A DNA stretch of 64,000 nucleotides from Jannaschia formosa (lineage in GTDB: Bacteria > Pseudomonadota > Alphaproteobacteria > Rhodobacterales > Rhodobacteraceae). A program made the position numbers and the translations under genes. Below the pieces are notes generated by a model that saw only the letters and a list, made by a program, of their open reading frames with translations, did not search any database and was not told where the DNA came from. Positions within the stretch are counted from its first letter, which is position 1; each line of letters opens with the position of its first letter. The stretch lies in assembly GCF_003340555.1 (NCBI RefSeq), contig NZ_QPLJ01000007.1, forward strand, positions 140,861 through 204,860, given 5' to 3'. Shown here in pieces: positions 36,752-45,761 of the stretch.

Positions 36752-37338
36752 CGCTGTCGCTCGAGGATTTCGGCCGCCGCCCCGCCGCGGCGCCCGCGGC
36801 CAAACCCGCCCCCGCTCCGGCCCCGGCCGCCGATCACGACTACGACACCGCCTACAATGCCGGCTGGGACGACGCGATGGCCCAGGTCGACACCGAGCAG
36901 GGCCGCATCGGCGAGCGCCTCGGGGAACGGCTGGGCGAGCTGGAGCGCGACCAGCGCGAGGCGACGCAGGCCGCCATCGGCGCGCTGGAGCCGCTGCTGC
37001 ACGAGATCTTCGACAAGCTGCTGCCCCGCGCCGTCGAACGCGGCTTCCTCGGCGTCCTGCTGGAAGAGATCGGGACACTCGCATCGGACGACGCGGGCCG
37101 CTTCGCCATTCAGGTCGCGCCCGAGGAGGCGCCGCGCCTGACCCGCCTGCTGGCCCGCACCGACATCGCGCCCGACCGCGTCCAGGTTCGCGGCGAGCCC
37201 GCGCTCGCCGTCTCCCAGGCGCTGATCCGCTGGGAAGGGGAGGAACGGCGCATCGACCTCGAGGCCGTACTGACCGCGCTGGACGACGCGCTGGAAAGCT
37301 TCCTCGCCACCCTCACCCCGGAGCAAGACGATGACTGA
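36748..37338 (+). CDS. FliH-like flagellar assembly protein
   Basis: A 196-residue cytoplasmic protein: Ala/Pro-rich N-terminus, 'YDTAYNAGWDDAMAQVDTE' near residue 31, a helical/coiled-coil centre ('ERLGERLGELERDQREATQAAIG'-type residues 52-74), and a C-terminal domain with 'LPRAVERGFLGVLLEEIG' and 'PDRVQVRGEPAL'. This architecture fits FliH, the regulator of the FliI ATPase, and its position after fliF supports it, but the family diverges fast. Overlaps fliF by four bases and fliN by eight. Confidence 0.65.
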   Translation: MTLSLEDFGRRPAAAPAAKPAPAPAPAADHDYDTAYNAGWDDAMAQVDTEQGRIGERLGERLGELERDQREATQAAIGALEPLLHEIFDKLLPRAVERGFLGVLLEEIGTLASDDAGRFAIQVAPEEAPRLTRLLARTDIAPDRVQVRGEPALAVSQALIRWEGEERRIDLEAVLTALDDALESFLATLTPEQDDD

Positions 37339-37594
37339 CGCCGCCACCAAGGCCCTCTCCCGCGTTCCGGTCGAGATCACGATCTCGGTCGGGCGCGCCC
37401 ATCCCACCGTCGCCGAACTGCTCACATTGAAGCGCGACGCCGTCCTGCCGCTCGACCGGGGGGTCGACGACCCGGTCGAACTCTATGCCGGCGACAGGCT
37501 CATCGCGCGCGGCCACCTGCAGGAGGTCGAGGGCGAGGAGGGCCGCCTCGCCGTGCGCCTGACCGAGGTTGCGGACCCGGATGGCGGCACATGA
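37331..37594 (+). CDS. fliN: Flagellar motor switch protein FliN (short form)
   Basis: An 87-residue SpoA/FliN-FliM C-terminal domain: 'VPVEITISVGRAHPTVAELLTLKRDAVLPLDR' region (residues ~12-43) and 'VELYAGDRLIARGHLQEVEG' near 50, the classic FliN wording. It lacks the longer N-terminal extension of many FliN proteins. It should form the lower C ring and bind the FliH-FliI export ATPase, consistent with its place between the FliH-like gene and fliP, which it overlaps by four bases. Confidence 0.88.
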   Translation: MTDAATKALSRVPVEITISVGRAHPTVAELLTLKRDAVLPLDRGVDDPVELYAGDRLIARGHLQEVEGEEGRLAVRLTEVADPDGGT

Positions 37595-38301
37595 GGCGAT
37601 GGCCTCTCTGGCTGCTGCTGGCGGCCGCGACCCTGCCCGGCGCGGCAACGGCGCAGGACCTGCAGGCCGTCTTCGGCGACGAGGGCTCGCTGTCGCTGCG
37701 GGCGATGCAGATGATCGCGCTGATCACGGTGCTGAGCCTCGCGCCCGGCATCGCGATCACCGTCACCTGCTTTCCCTTCATCGTCACGGTCCTGTCGATC
37801 CTGAGGCAGGCGATCGGACTCCAGGCCTCGCCGCCGAACATGCTGATCGTCAGCCTGGCGATGTTCCTGACCTATTTCGTCATGGAGCCTGTCTTCGCGG
37901 CGGCCTGGACCGACGGGCTGCAGCCCCTGTCCCGCGGCGAGCTTTCGCCCGAGGCGGGCTTCGCGGCGACGATCGATCCGTTCCGAGGCTTCATGGCGGC
38001 GCGGGTCGATCCCGAGACGCTGGAGCATCTGCGCGCCCTGCGCCCGGCGGCCGAGGCCGACAGCCTCGCGGTGCTGGTGCCGTCCTTCCTGCTGTCCGAG
38101 ATCAGCCGCGCCTTCCAGATCGGCTTTCTTGTCTTCATGCCCTTCCTCATCATCGACATGGTGGCCGCTGCGGTCCTGATGTCGATGGGGATGATGATGG
38201 TGCCGCCCGCCATCGTCTCGCTGCCCTTCAAGCTCGCCTTCTTCGTGGTCGTCGACGGCTGGACGCTGGTCGCGAGCGCGCTCGTGAGATCCTATGTCTG
38301 A
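37591..38301 (+). CDS. fliP: Flagellar export gate protein FliP
   Basis: A 236-residue inner-membrane protein with a cleavable signal peptide ('LWLLLAAATLPGAATAQ'). Seen: 'LITVLSLAPGIAITVTCFPFIVTVLSILRQAIG' (residues ~44-76), 'PPNMLIVSLAMFLTYFVM', 'LLSEISRAFQIGFLVFMPFLIIDMV' near 172 and 'MGMMMVPPAIVSLPFKLAFFVVVDGWTL' toward the end, all hallmark FliP blocks. With FliR it forms the export gate core. Overlaps fliN by four bases and the following gene by eight. Confidence 0.97.
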   Translation: MRRWPLWLLLAAATLPGAATAQDLQAVFGDEGSLSLRAMQMIALITVLSLAPGIAITVTCFPFIVTVLSILRQAIGLQASPPNMLIVSLAMFLTYFVMEPVFAAAWTDGLQPLSRGELSPEAGFAATIDPFRGFMAARVDPETLEHLRALRPAAEADSLAVLVPSFLLSEISRAFQIGFLVFMPFLIIDMVAAAVLMSMGMMMVPPAIVSLPFKLAFFVVVDGWTLVASALVRSYV

Positions 38302-39013
38302 GGAGACCCTGCCCATGCTGAAGCCTAAACCGAAAGCGCCCGTGCCGGAGCGGGCCTCTCCGCGAGAGGCGGCGCGCGCGCTCCTGTCGATGCTGGGGGA
38401 GGGCGGGCCCGCCGGCGGGCGCGTGCCCGAGGAACAGATGCGCCTGCTCGCGCGGGACCTCATCGCGCAGGTGGAGGGGCGGGCGCCGGCCAGAATGCCC
38501 CCGGCCACGCCTTCCGTCCCTCAGCCGATGCCCGAGCGCCGCCGCAAGCTCTTCAGCCGGTCGGCGCCGCTCGTGGCCGAGGCCGAGGCGCCCGCGACGC
38601 CTCCGCCGCCGGCCGGGCCGTCGATGCCCCCGGACGATCTGCGCGTGGCGACCGACCGGGCGGGTTGGATCCCACCAGAGCGGTCGCAATCGCCGGAGAC
38701 TTCCGCCGTCCGGAGCCGTGGGGCCCAGATGCGCGCGGAACAGGCGCCGGCGCCATCTGACCTGCCGACGAGTTTCGCGATCCCCGACCGCCGGACCCGT
38801 CGGACCGCGCCGCCCGCGATCCTGCCGCTCGGCCAGGTGCGGAAGCTGGCGCTGCAGGGGATCGAGCTCGGCGAGACGGAACATCCCGCCATTCTGGCCC
38901 TCACCCTGAGGGGGCGCCCCCCGCTGGACCAGGCGGTCGCGCTGCGCGCGCTGCCCCGGGGCCAGGCCCGGGCCGTGCACCGGATGTTGCGAATGATGGA
39001 GGCGCGAGGCTGA
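38294..39013 (+). CDS. Hypothetical Pro/Ala-rich protein after fliP
   Basis: A 239-residue cytoplasmic protein of unknown function. An N-terminal helix ('SPREAARALLSMLGEGGPAGG'-type, residues ~22-42) is followed by a long Pro-rich, probably disordered middle and a more ordered C-terminus ('LGQVRKLALQGIELGETEHPAIL', 'LRALPRGQARAVHRMLRMM'). Its start overlaps the fliP stop by eight bases, so it belongs to the fliF operon. No family is recognised; unusual composition suggests fast divergence. A flagellar role is inferred from linkage only. Confidence 0.6.
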   Translation: MSEETLPMLKPKPKAPVPERASPREAARALLSMLGEGGPAGGRVPEEQMRLLARDLIAQVEGRAPARMPPATPSVPQPMPERRRKLFSRSAPLVAEAEAPATPPPPAGPSMPPDDLRVATDRAGWIPPERSQSPETSAVRSRGAQMRAEQAPAPSDLPTSFAIPDRRTRRTAPPAILPLGQVRKLALQGIELGETEHPAILALTLRGRPPLDQAVALRALPRGQARAVHRMLRMMEARG

Positions 39014-39270
39014 TCGCTACGGTGCTGTCCCGCCCGTCCGCCGATCCGACGGCGGGTCGGCCGCCGAGCGTGGGCAGGCAACTCCCGCAGGAGCGCCACC
39101 GTAGACTCCCTTGGCGTTCAGCGGCCGGAAAAATCGCAACTCGGGACCGGTCCGGGACACCCGCCGACCTGCCCGCGGGTCGGCCACCGGGGGTACGGCG
39201 GTGCGGGGGCCATGACGCGCCGCCGCCGACCCACCTGGGGGACGGCAACGGGGCGCCGGCTCTCGGCGGT

Positions 39271-40926
39271 CTAGCGGGTGAACTTCTTGTATTTCACCCG
39301 CGTCGGCTCCAGCGCGTCGGGACCGAGGCGCCGCGCCTTGTCTTCCTCGTAGGCCTCGAAGTTGCCCTCGAACCACTCGACATGGGCCTCGCCTTCGAAG
39401 GCGAGGATGTGGGTGCAGAGCCGGTCGAGGAAGAAGCGGTCGTGCGAGATGACCACGGCGCAGCCTGCGAAGTCCGCGATGGCGTCCTCCAGCGCGCGCA
39501 GCGTCTCGACGTCGAGGTCGTTGGTCGGCTCGTCGAGCAGCAGGACGTTGCCGCCCTCCTTCAACAGGCGGGCCATGTGGACGCGGTTCCGCTCCCCGCC
39601 CGACAGCAGGCCGACCTTCTTCTGCTGGTCGCCGCCCTTGAAGTTGAACGCCCCGCAATAGGCGCGGGAGTTGATCTCGGCGTCGCCCAGCTTGATCAGC
39701 TCGGCCCCGCCTGAGATCGCTTCCCAGACGGTCGCGTTCGGGTCGAGATCGTCGCGGGACTGGTCGACATAGCTGAGCTTGACCGTGTCGCCGTATTCGA
39801 TGGTGCCGGAATCGGGCTTCTCCTGCCCGGTCAGCATGCGGAACAGGGTGGACTTGCCCGCGCCGTTCGGGCCGATCACGCCGACGATGCCGCCGGGGGG
39901 CAGGGCGAAGGACAGGTCCTCGACCAGCAGGCGGTCGCCATAGGCCTTCTTCAGCCCCTCGACCTCGATCACCTTCGAGCCGAGGCGCGGGCCGTTCGGG
40001 ATGACGATCTGGGCCTTGCCCACCCGCTCGCGCTCTGATTGCGAGGCCATCTGCTCGTAGGCGTTGATCCGGGCCTTGGACTTGGCCTGCCGCGCCTTCG
40101 CGCCGGAGCGGATCCATTCCAGCTCCCGCTCCAGGGTCTTGGAGCGCGACTTGTCCTCCTTGGCCTCCTGCTCCAGCCGCTTGGCCTTCTGCTCCAGCCA
40201 GGCGGAGTAGTTGCCCTCGTAGGGGATGCCCCGACCGCGATCCAGTTCGAGGATCCAGCCGGTGATGTCGTCGAGGAAATAGCGGTCGTGGGTCACGATC
40301 AGGATCGTGCCCTTGTACTCGATGAGGTGCTTCTGCAGCCAGGCGATGGTCTCGGCGTCGAGATGGTTCGTCGGCTCGTCGAGCAGGAGCATGTCCGGCG
40401 CCTCGAGCAGCAGCTTGCAGAGCGCGACGCGGCGGCGTTCGCCGCCCGAAAGCGTGGCGGGCATCGCCTCGTCGGGGGGGCAGCGCAGCGCCTCCATCGA
40501 CACGTCGATCTGCGCGTCCAGATCCCAGAGGTTCTTGCTGTCGATCTCGTCCTGGAGCTGCGCCATCTCCTCGGCGGTCTCGTCCGAGTAGTTCATGGCC
40601 AGCTCGTTGTAGCGGTCGAGGATCGCCTTCTTTTCGGCCACGCCCAGCATGACGTTCTCGCGGACGGTCAGGCTTTCGTCGAGCTGCGGTTCCTGCGGAA
40701 GATAGCCGACCCTGGCGCCTTCGGCGGCCCAGGCCTCGCCCTGGAAGTCCTTGTCCTGGCCGGCCATGATCCGCATCAGGGTCGACTTGCCGGTGCCGTT
40801 GACGCCGACGACGCCGATCTTGACGCCGGGCAGGAAGGACAGGCGGATGTTCTCGAACACCTTCTTGCCGCCGCCATAGGTCTTGGACACGCCGTCCATG
40901 TGGTAGACGTATTGATAGCTGGCCAT
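39271..40926 (-). CDS. ettA: Energy-dependent translational throttle protein EttA (ABC-F)
   Basis: A 551-residue soluble ABC-F ATPase that binds the ribosomal E site and gates translation by ADP/ATP ratio. Seen: two ABC domains with Walker A 'GVNGTGKSTLM' near residue 39 and 'GPNGAGKSTLF' near 357, signature motifs 'LSGGERRRVALCK' near 161 and 'LSGGERNRVHMARL' near 442, Walker B 'LLLDEPTNHLDAET' and 'LLLDEPTNDLDVET', and the charged linker with 'ARQAKSKARINAYEQM'. No transmembrane segments. The start 'MASYQYVYHM' is the EttA N-terminus. Stand-alone gene. Confidence 0.97.
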   Translation of the reverse strand: MASYQYVYHMDGVSKTYGGGKKVFENIRLSFLPGVKIGVVGVNGTGKSTLMRIMAGQDKDFQGEAWAAEGARVGYLPQEPQLDESLTVRENVMLGVAEKKAILDRYNELAMNYSDETAEEMAQLQDEIDSKNLWDLDAQIDVSMEALRCPPDEAMPATLSGGERRRVALCKLLLEAPDMLLLDEPTNHLDAETIAWLQKHLIEYKGTILIVTHDRYFLDDITGWILELDRGRGIPYEGNYSAWLEQKAKRLEQEAKEDKSRSKTLERELEWIRSGAKARQAKSKARINAYEQMASQSERERVGKAQIVIPNGPRLGSKVIEVEGLKKAYGDRLLVEDLSFALPPGGIVGVIGPNGAGKSTLFRMLTGQEKPDSGTIEYGDTVKLSYVDQSRDDLDPNATVWEAISGGAELIKLGDAEINSRAYCGAFNFKGGDQQKKVGLLSGGERNRVHMARLLKEGGNVLLLDEPTNDLDVETLRALEDAIADFAGCAVVISHDRFFLDRLCTHILAFEGEAHVEWFEGNFEAYEEDKARRLGPDALEPTRVKYKKFTR

Positions 40927-41009
40927 GCGGGGTCGTCCTTCGGATTCGATTGGGTCGGGTTGGCGGCAGACTTATGCGCCCCGAAGGCGCGGGGCAATGC
41001 GGGCCGCCG

Positions 41010-41624
41010 TCACGCGGCGCCGGGCCGCGTCGCCGAAGTCAGGATGTAGCGGATCATGTCCGACAGGCGGTCCTGCTCGACCGCCGAGATGCGGCGTTCC
41101 AGCCCCAGCAGCGTGATCCCGTGCACCGAGGAGAACAGCGCGCGGGTCCGCACCCGGATCTCGGCCTTGGGCAGGTGGGGAAAGACCTCGGCCAGCGGCC
41201 CGTCGATGATCGCGAGCAGCCGGTCGAGCGCGGCGAGATACCACTCGGGCACCGCGCCCTCGGTCGTCATCTTCACGTCGAAGAGGGCCCGCCAGAGCAG
41301 TGGGTTCCTCGTCGCGAAGTCGAGATAGGCCTCGGACATGACGATCATCCGCTCCGTCGGGTCGGCCTGCGCGGCCCTGGCGACGGCGGCCAGCACATGC
41401 GCGCCGAGCGCGCGGAAGGTCTCGCCGTTGACCGTGAGAACGAGATCGTCGAGATCGCCGAACACGTTGTAGATCGCGCCGACCGAGCAGCCCGCCTCGG
41501 AGGCGAGCGTCCGGGCCTTCAGCGCGCCGAGCCCCTCGGCGGCGATCCGCGCCGTGGCGAGCTCGATCAGGCGGTCGCGCAGCGCGGCGCGCCGGTCGGC
41601 GGTGGCGGGGCGGGTCTCGGGCAT
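41010..41624 (-). CDS. TetR/AcrR-family transcriptional regulator
   Basis: A 204-residue repressor-type regulator. Seen: N-terminal helix-turn-helix with '[28 protein letters not shown]' and the recognition segment '[21 protein letters not shown]' region (residues ~45-65), then an all-helical ligand domain ('[21 protein letters not shown]', WHG-type). It sits between ettA and nadD, divergent from nadD across about 100 bases, so it may control itself or nadD; no operator was identified. Ligand unknown. Confidence 0.9.
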   Translation of the reverse strand: MPETRPATADRRAALRDRLIELATARIAAEGLGALKARTLASEAGCSVGAIYNVFGDLDDLVLTVNGETFRALGAHVLAAVARAAQADPTERMIVMSEAYLDFATRNPLLWRALFDVKMTTEGAVPEWYLAALDRLLAIIDGPLAEVFPHLPKAEIRVRTRALFSSVHGITLLGLERRISAVEQDRLSDMIRYILTSATRPGAA

Positions 41625-41722
41625 GGCGGGCTCCTCGAACGGAGTTCACGCTTATGGCCGGCACGCCCGGGCGTCCAGCCGGGACTTGCGCCGGGCGGCG
41701 CCGCACGCGAAGGCTGCGCGCC

Positions 41723-42322
41723 ATGCGCCAGGGCTTTCCCACAGCGGTTCCGGGGCAGGTCGTGGGCCTGCTCGGCGGGTCGTTCGACCCCGCCCATGCG
41801 GGCCATGTCCACATCACCCGCGAGGCGCTTCGCCGCTTCGGGCTGGACCGGGTGTGGTGGCTGGTCAGCCCCGGCAACCCGCTGAAGGCGCGGGGTCCCG
41901 CGCCGCTGGTCCAGCGGATGGAGCATGCACGCCGGGTCATGCGCCATCCCCGGGTCGTGGTCACGGACATCGAGGCACGGCTCGGCATGCGCTACACGGC
42001 GCAGACGATCCGCGCGCTGCGGCGACGCTATCCGGGGGTGCGGTTCGTCTGGCTGATGGGCGCGGACAATCTGGCGCAGCTTCATCGTTGGGACGACTGG
42101 CGCAGCATCGTCGAGGCCGTGCCGATCGGCGTCCTGGCGCGGCCCGGCGACCGGCTCGCGGCGCGGATGTCGCCCGCGGCCCGCGTCTACCGGCAGCACC
42201 GGGTGCCCGCCGCGATGGCCCACCGCCTGGGACGGATGACGCCCCCGGCCTGGGCTTTCGTCAACGTTCCGATGCACGCCGCCTCCTCCACCGCGATCCG
42301 GGCGGGGGGCGGCTGGGCCTGA
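41723..42322 (+). CDS. nadD: Nicotinate-nucleotide adenylyltransferase
   Basis: A 199-residue nucleotidyltransferase making nicotinate adenine dinucleotide for NAD synthesis. Seen: '[20 protein letters not shown]' region at residues 15-34 with the (H/T)xGH-type motif 'HAGH', '[11 protein letters not shown]' near 50, '[19 protein letters not shown]' near 111, and the C-terminal 'ASSTAIR' (ISSTxIR-type) motif. The start at 41723 is chosen because upstream in-frame residues are Arg-rich and unlike the family. Confidence 0.94.
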   Translation: MRQGFPTAVPGQVVGLLGGSFDPAHAGHVHITREALRRFGLDRVWWLVSPGNPLKARGPAPLVQRMEHARRVMRHPRVVVTDIEARLGMRYTAQTIRALRRRYPGVRFVWLMGADNLAQLHRWDDWRSIVEAVPIGVLARPGDRLAARMSPAARVYRQHRVPAAMAHRLGRMTPPAWAFVNVPMHAASSTAIRAGGGWA

Positions 42323-42329
42323 GGCCGGC

Positions 42330-43169
42330 TCAGCGCTTCAGCAGGACGGTCCCCACGCCCGCCGCCACCAGCACCGCCAGCCCCACCAGCGCGAGCGGCT
42401 TCGGGAAGGTGTCGAAGACGATCAGCCCCAGCACCGTCGCGGAGATCAGCTGGAAATAGACGAGGGGCGCCAGGATCGTGGCACCCGTCCGGCGATAGGC
42501 CACGACCAGCAGCAGGTTGCCTGAGGCCGAAGCCACCCCCGAGAAGAGCACCAGCCCGGTCACGGTCCCGTCGAAGACCGGCAGCTGCCACGCACCAAGT
42601 GGCGCCAGCAGCAGCGTCCCGAGCGCCGTCTGCGTCAGCATCAGCTGGCGCGGCCCGGCGAGGTCCCTCAGCCAGCGCGACATCGTCAGGTAGCCGCCAT
42701 AGAACAGCCCGGCCAGCACGGCGAGCCACAGCCCCGCGCCCCCCGTCCCCGGCTGGACGACAAGCAGCACGCCGCCGAACCCCGCAAGCAGCATCAGCGT
42801 CTGCACCCGCGTCACCGTCTCGCCGAGGAACAGCGCCGACAGCACGTAGCTGAACAGCGGCCCGACGAAGAAGGCGCCGAAGACGGTGGCGATGGGCTCG
42901 GTCCGGAGCGCGGTCATGATCGCCGCGATCCCCCCGGCGACCAGCGCCGCGCGCAGCCAGACGCGCCAGTCGCGGTAGAGCCGCCACTCGACCCGGAAGC
43001 CGGTGAAGACGAAGATCATGGCCGCCCCCACCGCGAAGCGGCTGAAGGCCACGAAGAAGGGGACCACGCCATGCTCGGTGGTCAGCAGCTTGCCCGCCGT
43101 ATCCCCCATCGGGATCAACGACATGGCCACGAACATCAGCGCGACCGATCCGAGGAGGGTGCGATCCAT
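42330..43169 (-). CDS. DMT-superfamily EamA-type transporter
   Basis: A 279-residue inner-membrane protein with about ten hydrophobic helices and two EamA repeats ('FVAMSLIPMGDTAGKLLTTEHGV' start; 'GGIAAIMTALRTEPIATVFGAFF' and 'LVLFSGVASASGNLLLVVAYRRTGAT' inside). It belongs to the drug/metabolite exporters; substrate unknown. It converges with nadD (seven bases apart) and is divergent from dacB. Start ATG at 43169 gives MDRTLLGSVALMF, a normal N-terminus for the family. Confidence 0.9.
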   Translation of the reverse strand: MDRTLLGSVALMFVAMSLIPMGDTAGKLLTTEHGVVPFFVAFSRFAVGAAMIFVFTGFRVEWRLYRDWRVWLRAALVAGGIAAIMTALRTEPIATVFGAFFVGPLFSYVLSALFLGETVTRVQTLMLLAGFGGVLLVVQPGTGGAGLWLAVLAGLFYGGYLTMSRWLRDLAGPRQLMLTQTALGTLLLAPLGAWQLPVFDGTVTGLVLFSGVASASGNLLLVVAYRRTGATILAPLVYFQLISATVLGLIVFDTFPKPLALVGLAVLVAAGVGTVLLKR

Positions 43170-43272
43170 GGGCTTGCGCTATCACCCTCCCGTGGGTTCG
43201 CCCAGAGCGGGGTTTCCTTCGGCCGCCGCCGCGGGCATCAAGGCTCCGACCTGCGACGAAGTGAGCCCCGAC

Positions 43273-44727
43273 ATGCTGAGACGGTCCTTTCTAATGTCCG
43301 GCGCGGCCATGGCCGCGCTGCCTGCCTGCGCCAACGCGCCCGAACGCTCGGTCCGCGTGCCGCAGCGGCCCGACGACATCCTCGCCCGGTCGGCGCCCGC
43401 CGCCGACGCGCTGGTCGCCGAGGCGGGGCTGGGCGGCAAGGTCGGCTTCGTCGTGGCCGATGCCGCGACCGGCGAGGTGCTGGAGACCTACAACCCGATC
43501 CGCCCGCAACCGCCCGCCTCGGTCGCGAAGGCCGTCACCGCGCTCTACGCGCTGGAGACGCTGGGCGGCGGCTTCCAGTTCGAGACCCGGCTGATCGCAA
43601 CCGGTCCCATCCGGGGCGGGCGACTCGACGGCGATCTCGTGCTGGTCGGGGGCGGCGATCCGGCGCTGGACACGGACGGGCTGAACGCGCTGGCCGCGCA
43701 GGCGCGGGCGGCCGGCCTGACGGAGGTGGCCGGGCGGCTTCTGGTCGCCGACGGCGCGCTTCCGGGTTTCGACCGGATTGACCGGACCCAGCCGGAGCAT
43801 GTCGGCTACAACCCCGCGCTCGGCGCGGTGAACGTGAACTTCAACCGCGTCCATTTCTCCTGGCGCCGGAACGGCAGCGGCTATGCCACGACGATGGATG
43901 CGCGCACCGACCGGTTCCGGCCCGAGGTGTCGACCGCGCGGATGCGCGTCGCCGACCGCTCCCTGCCGGTCTACACCTACGAGCGGGACGGAGAGGTCGA
44001 CAGCTGGACCGTCGCGCGCGGGCAGCTGGGCGGCAGCGGCTCGCGCTGGCTGCCGGTGCGGAACCCGGCGCTTTATGCGGGCGACGTGCTGCGTTCGATG
44101 CTCCGCGCCAACGGGGTCACGGCGCCCGCCGCCGCCCGCATCGGGGCCGCGCCGAACGGCACCGTCATCGCCCGGGAGCGGAGCGCGGAGCTGACGCGCG
44201 TCGCCCGGACGATGCTGCGCTATTCCAACAACCTGACAGCCGAGATCCTCGGCCTGACCTCGACCGTCCGGCTGGGCGTGGTCCCCCGCACGCTCGACGC
44301 CTCGGGCGACGTCATGTCGAACTGGGTGCAGGAGCGGACGGGCGCGCGGCGGCCCGATTTCGACGACCATTCCGGTCTGAACGGCACGACCCGCATCTCG
44401 GCCGCCGACATGGTGACGGTCCTGACCGCCCGCGGCGCGATGGCGCGGCTGCGCCCGGTGATGCGGGAACTGACGATAGAGGGCGATGTGCGCATCCCGA
44501 TCCAGGCCAAGACGGGCACGCTGAACTTCGTCTCGGGGCTGGCGGGATACTTCAACGCCCGCTCGGGACGGCCGCTGGCCTTCGCGACCTTCTGCTCCGA
44601 CCTCGATCGCCGGGGCGGGTTGTCGGTCGCCGAGCGGGAGCGGCCGGAGGGCGGGCGCGCCTGGGGCCAGCGCGCGCGCAGCCTTCAGTTCGACCTGATC
44701 GAGCGCTGGGAAAAGGTCCACGTGTGA
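43273..44727 (+). CDS. dacB: D-alanyl-D-alanine carboxypeptidase/endopeptidase (PBP4, S13)
   Basis: A 484-residue exported penicillin-binding protein that trims peptidoglycan cross-links. Seen: N-terminal 'RRSFLMSGAAMAALPAC', which could be a lipoprotein signal (LPAC, Cys19) or Tat-like; SxxK motif 'PASVAKAVTALYAL' with the catalytic Ser near residue 78; SxN motif 'RYSNNLTAE' near 317; KTG motif 'IQAKTGTLNFVSGLAGY' near 414. The order is that of class C PBP4. The start at 43273 is chosen for the export signal. It overlaps trmL by four bases. Confidence 0.93.
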   Translation: MLRRSFLMSGAAMAALPACANAPERSVRVPQRPDDILARSAPAADALVAEAGLGGKVGFVVADAATGEVLETYNPIRPQPPASVAKAVTALYALETLGGGFQFETRLIATGPIRGGRLDGDLVLVGGGDPALDTDGLNALAAQARAAGLTEVAGRLLVADGALPGFDRIDRTQPEHVGYNPALGAVNVNFNRVHFSWRRNGSGYATTMDARTDRFRPEVSTARMRVADRSLPVYTYERDGEVDSWTVARGQLGGSGSRWLPVRNPALYAGDVLRSMLRANGVTAPAAARIGAAPNGTVIARERSAELTRVARTMLRYSNNLTAEILGLTSTVRLGVVPRTLDASGDVMSNWVQERTGARRPDFDDHSGLNGTTRISAADMVTVLTARGAMARLRPVMRELTIEGDVRIPIQAKTGTLNFVSGLAGYFNARSGRPLAFATFCSDLDRRGGLSVAERERPEGGRAWGQRARSLQFDLIERWEKVHV

Positions 44728-45188
44728 GCCGGTCCCGCCCGGCCCTCGTCCTCTACCAGCCCGAGATCCCCGGCAATACGGGGTCGGTCGGCCGGACCTG
44801 CGTGGCGCTCGACCTCGATCTCTGCCTGATCCGGCCCTACGGCTTCGAGCTGTCGGACAGGACCGTGCGGCGGGCCGGGCTCGACTACTGGAAGCATGTC
44901 CGCCTGCACGAGTTCGAAGACTGGGACGACTTCCTGACCCGCCGCGCCCCGCGCGCCGAGGCCCTTTTCCTCATGGAGGATTTCGGCGCGGCCAGCGCCT
45001 ACGAGACCGAGTTCCCGGAGGATTTCCACCTCGTCTTCGGACGCGAGACGACCGGCCTGCCGGCGCAGGTGCTGGCGGGACGGGCCACGCTGCGCCTGCC
45101 GATGCGGTCGCCGCATATCCGGTCGCTCAACCTCGCCAACGCGGCGACGGCGGCGGCCTATCTGGCGTTGCGCGGAAGGCTCGACTGA
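44724..45188 (+). CDS. trmL: tRNA (cytidine/uridine34-2'-O)-methyltransferase TrmL
   Basis: A 154-residue SPOUT-class methyltransferase that 2'-O-methylates the wobble base of tRNA-Leu. Seen: 'LVLYQPEIPGNTGSVGRTC' at residues 8-26, 'LCLIRPYGFELSDRTVRRAGLDYW' region near 34, 'LVFGRETTGLP' near 104 and 'LPMRSPHIRSLNLANAATAAAY' near 124, the trefoil-knot SAM site. It starts with GTG at 44724 inside the dacB stop codon (GTGTGA overlap), so the two are translationally coupled. Confidence 0.95.
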   Translation: MSRSRPALVLYQPEIPGNTGSVGRTCVALDLDLCLIRPYGFELSDRTVRRAGLDYWKHVRLHEFEDWDDFLTRRAPRAEALFLMEDFGAASAYETEFPEDFHLVFGRETTGLPAQVLAGRATLRLPMRSPHIRSLNLANAATAAAYLALRGRLD

Positions 45189-45215
45189 GGCGCGGGGCGA
45201 CCCTATCTGGACGTC

Positions 45216-45761
45216 ATGACCGACACACTCGACATGAGAACGAGCCTGCCCGAGGCGCTGCGCGCCCTCGTCGGCGGGCCAGAACGGCCCGAGTGGGAGG
45301 CGCATCCCGAGTTCGGGATGCTGACCCGCTTCTGGCTGGACCGCCACCGCATGTTCCGCCGGCTGCTCGCGCAGCTGCGCGCCGAGGCGACGGCGCGGGC
45401 GGACGGCTCGCTTGCGCCCGAGGCCCATGACCGGCTTCTGGCCCAGCGCGGCGGGCTGTTCCTCAACGAGCTGCATGGCCATCACGGGATCGAGGATCAG
45501 GTCTATTTCCCGAAGATGGTCGCCGCCGCTCCGGGGGTGGAGCGCGCCTTCGCCCTGCTCGACGCCGATCACCACCAGCTCCACGAGGAACTCGACGGCT
45601 TCGCCCGCGACGCAAACGGGCTGCTTCAGCGCAAGGCCGGGGCCGCGGCGCTGGAGGCCCGGCTCGACCGGATGGACCGTTTCCTCGACCGGCACCTGAC
45701 CGACGAGGAGGACGTCGTCGTCCCGGTCATCCTGAAGGTCGGAGAAGGCCGGCTGGGATGA
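45216..45761 (+). CDS. Hemerythrin-domain (HHE) protein
   Basis: A 181-residue helical protein with hemerythrin-like metal ligands: 'FWLDRHRMFRRLL' near residue 40, 'ELHGHHGIEDQVYFPKM' near 85, 'LDADHHQLHEELDGF' near 117 and 'FLDRHLTDEEDVVVPVIL' near 155, giving the H…HxxxE…HxxxH…HxxxxD pattern for a di-iron site. Such proteins bind or sense O2, NO or iron. Start at 45216 (MTDTLDM) lies 27 bases after trmL. Its stop overlaps the DUF427 start by four bases. Confidence 0.87.
   Translation: MTDTLDMRTSLPEALRALVGGPERPEWEAHPEFGMLTRFWLDRHRMFRRLLAQLRAEATARADGSLAPEAHDRLLAQRGGLFLNELHGHHGIEDQVYFPKMVAAAPGVERAFALLDADHHQLHEELDGFARDANGLLQRKAGAAALEARLDRMDRFLDRHLTDEEDVVVPVILKVGEGRLG

Noticed and set aside
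39014-39270. Minus-strand frame extending toward the flagellar operon past ettA
   Set aside because: It is only the out-of-frame shadow of ettA continued into non-coding DNA.
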